Shown one piece after another: positions 61,655-64,000 of a stretch of DNA of 64,000 nucleotides (positions within the stretch are counted from its first letter, which is position 1; the number at the start of each line of letters is the position of its first letter). Source of the stretch: Rhizobium sullae (GTDB taxonomy: Bacteria; Pseudomonadota; Alphaproteobacteria; Rhizobiales; Rhizobiaceae); NCBI RefSeq assembly GCF_900169785.1, contig NZ_FWER01000004.1:181020-245019 (forward strand), in the 5' to 3' direction. A model generated the notes under the pieces. The model was not told the DNA's origin. It ran no database searches and was given only the letters and a program-made list of their open reading frames with translations. The translations under genes and the position numbers were made by a program.

Positions 61655-62680
61655 TTACGGCAGATTGTCTTTCAGGAATATGTCGAGGCGGATGCGCTCT
61701 TGCGCATCGATGACGGCAAGCCCGTCGGCCTTTGCTTTAAGAACCCGGATTGCGCTGCGCACCTCGTGGCCGGCGTTCTGATTGAGGATTGCATCGATCG
61801 TGCCGTCGATGAGGGCCGCGCGTGTATGGACGGTCAACTCATGGGCAACGACCGTCAAAGTGCGGCATGATGCTTTCGCCTTCAGCGCTCTGATAAGGCC
61901 ACGGTTGCCGGCGCCCAAGCTGTAGACGCCAATCACCCGCTCGTGCTTGGCCAAGGCATCGGCGACCAGCATATGCGCCAGTTCGGGATCGTCGCGGCCT
62001 TCGAGGACCGGCCGGACGGAAAGCTTTGGAAATTCCTGCGCCATCAACGCGGCGAAGCCTTCCAGCCGCTCGCGATGGTCGCGCACCAGCATGGAACCCG
62101 CAAGCACTGCCACCTCGCCCTCGGCATCGCCAAGAAAGCGTCCGAGAAGACGCGCTGCGGTTCTTCCGGCGGCGATATTGTCGATACCCGCATAGTGATG
62201 TCGGCGGGATCCTGTGAGGTCCGAAACCAGCGTCACGACAGGAATGCCGACGGCTACCAGCTTGTCGACTGCGGCGACCACTTCCGGTGCATCGATGGCG
62301 ACGAGCGCGATCCCGGCCGGACGTTCATCGGCAAGTTTTTCGAGTGCCGCGACCAGAGCAGCGGGATCGAAGGCGGCAACTTCAACCGTCCGGATGCTCG
62401 TCCTCTCGGCCGGCGAGCGGATCATCGCTTCGCGGATTTCGGCGTTGAGGCCGTGCATGAAGGAATTGTCGGAGGCAGGCAGGATAAAACCCAGCGGATA
62501 AGTGCGGCCCTTGGCAAGATTGGCGGCAGCGACATCGCGGACATAACCGATCTTGCGGATTGCCGTTTCCACCTTCTCGCGTGTGATGCGGCGGACACCG
62601 GGGCGCTGGTTCAGCACGCGATCGACGGTCGCGAGACTGACCCCTGCCGCAGCGGCGATATCATGAACTGTAGGCCTCAT
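61655..62680 (-). CDS. LacI-family regulator upstream of xylBA
   Basis: 341 residues from ATG 62680 (AGGAGGAGCG upstream), starting MRPTVHDIAAAAGVSLATVD. The helix-turn-helix is VHDIAAAAGVSLATVDRVLN, and the core is a periplasmic-binding-like domain with sugar-type ends (YPLGFILPASDNSFMHGLN, VVTLVSDLTGSRRHHYAGID). The gene order regulator-xylB-xylA suggests control of xylose use. A 26-bp near-palindrome lies about 30 bp upstream and is the best candidate operator. The longer frame upstream covers the operator and is not coding. Confidence 0.92.
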   Translation of the reverse strand: MRPTVHDIAAAAGVSLATVDRVLNQRPGVRRITREKVETAIRKIGYVRDVAAANLAKGRTYPLGFILPASDNSFMHGLNAEIREAMIRSPAERTSIRTVEVAAFDPAALVAALEKLADERPAGIALVAIDAPEVVAAVDKLVAVGIPVVTLVSDLTGSRRHHYAGIDNIAAGRTAARLLGRFLGDAEGEVAVLAGSMLVRDHRERLEGFAALMAQEFPKLSVRPVLEGRDDPELAHMLVADALAKHERVIGVYSLGAGNRGLIRALKAKASCRTLTVVAHELTVHTRAALIDGTIDAILNQNAGHEVRSAIRVLKAKADGLAVIDAQERIRLDIFLKDNLP

Positions 62681-62708
62681 CGCTCCTCCTGATGAAACCA
62701 TTAACTCC

Positions 62709-62734
62709 AAATCTGATGTACGTAAATCAAATTT
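62709..62734. promoter_or_regulatory. Near-palindromic operator upstream of the xylose LacI gene
   Basis: A 26-bp element AAATCTGATGTAC-GTAAATCAAATTT: 22 of 26 bases agree with the reverse complement, centred on TACGTA. It starts 29 bp upstream of the regulator ATG, so autoregulation is likely. Confidence 0.6.
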
Positions 62735-62761
62735 TTTTGGCAGTTGCCAAACGCACATAAA

Positions 62762-62793
62762 ACGGCCGGCATTGGTTTTTCCAAGCCGGCCGT
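62762..62793 (-). terminator. Terminator of the MFS efflux gene
   Basis: ACGGCCGGC and GCCGGCCGT form a 9-bp stem, extended inward by TTGG/CCAA around a five-base loop, followed by TTTTATG on the minus strand. About 20 bp beyond the MFS stop. Confidence 0.85.
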
Positions 62794-62813
62794 AATTTCA
62801 TTTCTTTGAACGC

Positions 62814-64000
62814 TCAGTGGCCTCCGCCGCCACCGCCCTGAGGTGCCGGCTTCTTGATCATCGCGACGCCGAGGATCATGGCCATGAAAAGTACCGTCAG
62901 GATCAGGAATACGTCACTGAAGGAGAGGATGATCGCCTGTTTGGTGGCAAGCCCGACCATCTGCTTGATGGCAACCGACGCCCCGTCCATGCCATAGGAA
63001 TTGAAGTTGGCAGTCAGGTTGTTGATCTGGTCGACCGCGGCCGGATTTCCCCAGTCAATGTTTTCGCGCAGGCGCTCATAGTGCACGTCCTGCCGATTGG
63101 TCAGCACCGTATTGATCACCGCAAGGCCGACAGCCCCGCCGAGGTTACGAGTCAGGTTGAACAGTCCGGACGCACCACGAATACGTGAAGGCGGCATCGT
63201 GCCGAGCGCGATGTTGTTGATTGGCACCATGCACATCATCAACCCGAAGCCGCGCAGGATCTGCGGGATGAGGAGCTCGTAGAAATCCCAGTCATCCGTC
63301 AGATGTGTCATGATGAAGGTACCGGCCGCGAAGCTGGTAAAGCCGATTGCCATCATCAGGCGCAGGTCCATCTTTGTCGACAACCGGCCAGCGATCGGTG
63401 CGGTGAGGAACATCGCAAGCCCAGAGACGAACATGGTCTCGCCGATCATCAGCGAATCGTAGCCGCGGATGCGCCCCAGATAGACCGGGTAGATATAGGT
63501 GAGGCCGTATAGCCCGATCCCCATGACGAATGAGAACACGGAACCGAAGGAGAAATTCCTGTTGGTAAAGGCCCTGAGGTCGACGACGGGAAAGTCCACG
63601 GTGAAGGCGCGATAGAAGAAGATGATCGCGCCTGCCGCGGAAGCCACAGCACCGGCGACGATATAGTCATCGTTGAACCAGTCGTTCGAACTGCCTTCCT
63701 CCAGCACGTATTCCAGTGCGCCGAGGAAGATGCCCATGGAGAGGAGCCCCCACCAGTCGAATTTCCTGAAGAGCGACAGTTCCGGTTTGTCGAAATCGAT
63801 GAAATTCCAGGTGACGGTCGCCACCACAATGCCGGGAATGACGTTGACGAGAAACAGCCAGTGCCACGAGAAGGCGTGACTGAGATAACCGCCGACGGTC
63901 GGGCCGATCGTCGGCGCAAGCGTGGCGATCAGGCCGATGATCGGCGAGACGATGCTGCGCTTCGACGGCGGGAAGATGGTGAAGGCTGCCGCAAAGACCG
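62814..64000 (-). CDS. DHA2-family MFS drug efflux transporter, C-terminal part (runs off right edge)
   Basis: The C-terminal 395 or so codons are present; the N-terminus lies past the right edge. The coding frame continues beyond the first in-window Met-like codon, because the segment upstream reads SPIIGLIATLAPTIGPTVGG, the family motif C typical of drug-proton antiporters. The 14-helix DHA2/EmrB-type layout is supported by later helices (FSFGSVFSFVMGIGLYGLTY, GETMFVSGLAMFLTAPIAGR) and the ending IKQMVGLATKQAIILSFSDV. EmrB-like proteins usually pair with an EmrA membrane fusion protein, which would be outside the window. A short Gly-rich tail ends the protein. A strong terminator follows. 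Confidence 0.92.
   Translation of the reverse strand, partial: VFAAAFTIFPPSKRSIVSPIIGLIATLAPTIGPTVGGYLSHAFSWHWLFLVNVIPGIVVATVTWNFIDFDKPELSLFRKFDWWGLLSMGIFLGALEYVLEEGSSNDWFNDDYIVAGAVASAAGAIIFFYRAFTVDFPVVDLRAFTNRNFSFGSVFSFVMGIGLYGLTYIYPVYLGRIRGYDSLMIGETMFVSGLAMFLTAPIAGRLSTKMDLRLMMAIGFTSFAAGTFIMTHLTDDWDFYELLIPQILRGFGLMMCMVPINNIALGTMPPSRIRGASGLFNLTRNLGGAVGLAVINTVLTNRQDVHYERLRENIDWGNPAAVDQINNLTANFNSYGMDGASVAIKQMVGLATKQAIILSFSDVFLILTVLFMAMILGVAMIKKPAPQGGGGGGH

Overview
The window looks like chromosome, or a chromosome-like replicon, of a Rhizobiales alphaproteobacterium, most likely the Rhizobium/Agrobacterium group. The support is family content and gene order: heterotetrameric sarcosine oxidase (soxB-soxD-soxA), a three-subunit proton-translocating transhydrogenase beside an aa3 oxidase subunit IV, paired rpsU genes around cspA, a DUF992 protein behind an EcfG-type stress promoter, an alphaproteobacterial type III ornithine decarboxylase with a long structured leader, and at least five copies of a dispersed palindromic intergenic repeat of the rhizobial RIME type. 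I saw no tRNA, rRNA, insertion sequence, prophage or CRISPR array.

Layout. 1-2.7 kb: sarcosine oxidase operon (minus), interrupted by a repeat. 2.9-6.0 kb: a secreted FecR-domain protein convergent with a CHASE2 class III nucleotide cyclase. 6.2-8.0 kb: small translation and cold-shock genes (two rpsU, cspA, two hypotheticals). 8.1-12.5 kb: TPR lipoprotein, a DAO-type FAD oxidoreductase, an HWE histidine kinase and the DUF992 stress gene. 12.6-15.9 kb: pntAA-pntAB-pntB and cytochrome oxidase subunit IV. 16.0-19.3 kb: a FeeM-like N-acyl amino acid synthase behind a GGDEF/EAL protein whose GGDEF motif is degenerate. 19.6-22.9 kb: TRAP transporter dctQM convergent with a TakP-like dctP. 23-29.7 kb: a glutamine amidotransferase-like hydrolase, a hydroxyacid dehydrogenase with a LacI regulator, a MarR/creatininase divergent pair, and an NmrA/DUF2798 pair divergent from a LysR. 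29.8-32 kb: CobW GTPase plus WD40 protein behind a candidate Zur box. 32-36.5 kb: serine hydrolase, epimerase, GNAT, ornithine decarboxylase with leader RNA. 36.4-44 kb: LysR, DUF1007-NicO metal exporter, GNAT, DUF533, eda, CYTH-CHAD, trhO. 44-49 kb: CHASE4-GGDEF-EAL and metNIQ. 49.4-62.8 kb: sugar region, with GH1 glucosidase, Gfo/Idh dehydrogenase, TIM-barrel isomerase, a ribose-type ABC importer, its divergent LacI regulator, then xylA, xylB and a second LacI regulator. The right edge cuts a DHA2 drug-efflux transporter.

How it fits together. The strongest regulatory signals are palindromes read directly from the sequence. They include a perfect 15+15 bp tandem LacI-type operator between the ABC importer and its regulator, with a related 10-bp palindrome before the TIM-barrel gene. 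Others are a 26-bp near-palindrome before the xylose LacI gene, a perfect 8-bp inverted repeat between odc and a divergent LysR gene, two inverted repeats between marR and the creatininase gene, a TTATAA-CA-TTATAA site before cobW, and a GGAAC-N17-CGTT promoter before the DUF992 gene. These suggest several small, locally regulated modules rather than one mobile island; I see no clear sign of recent transfer. Products are assigned from recognised protein motifs without database searches, and all promoter, operator and RNA calls are predictions.
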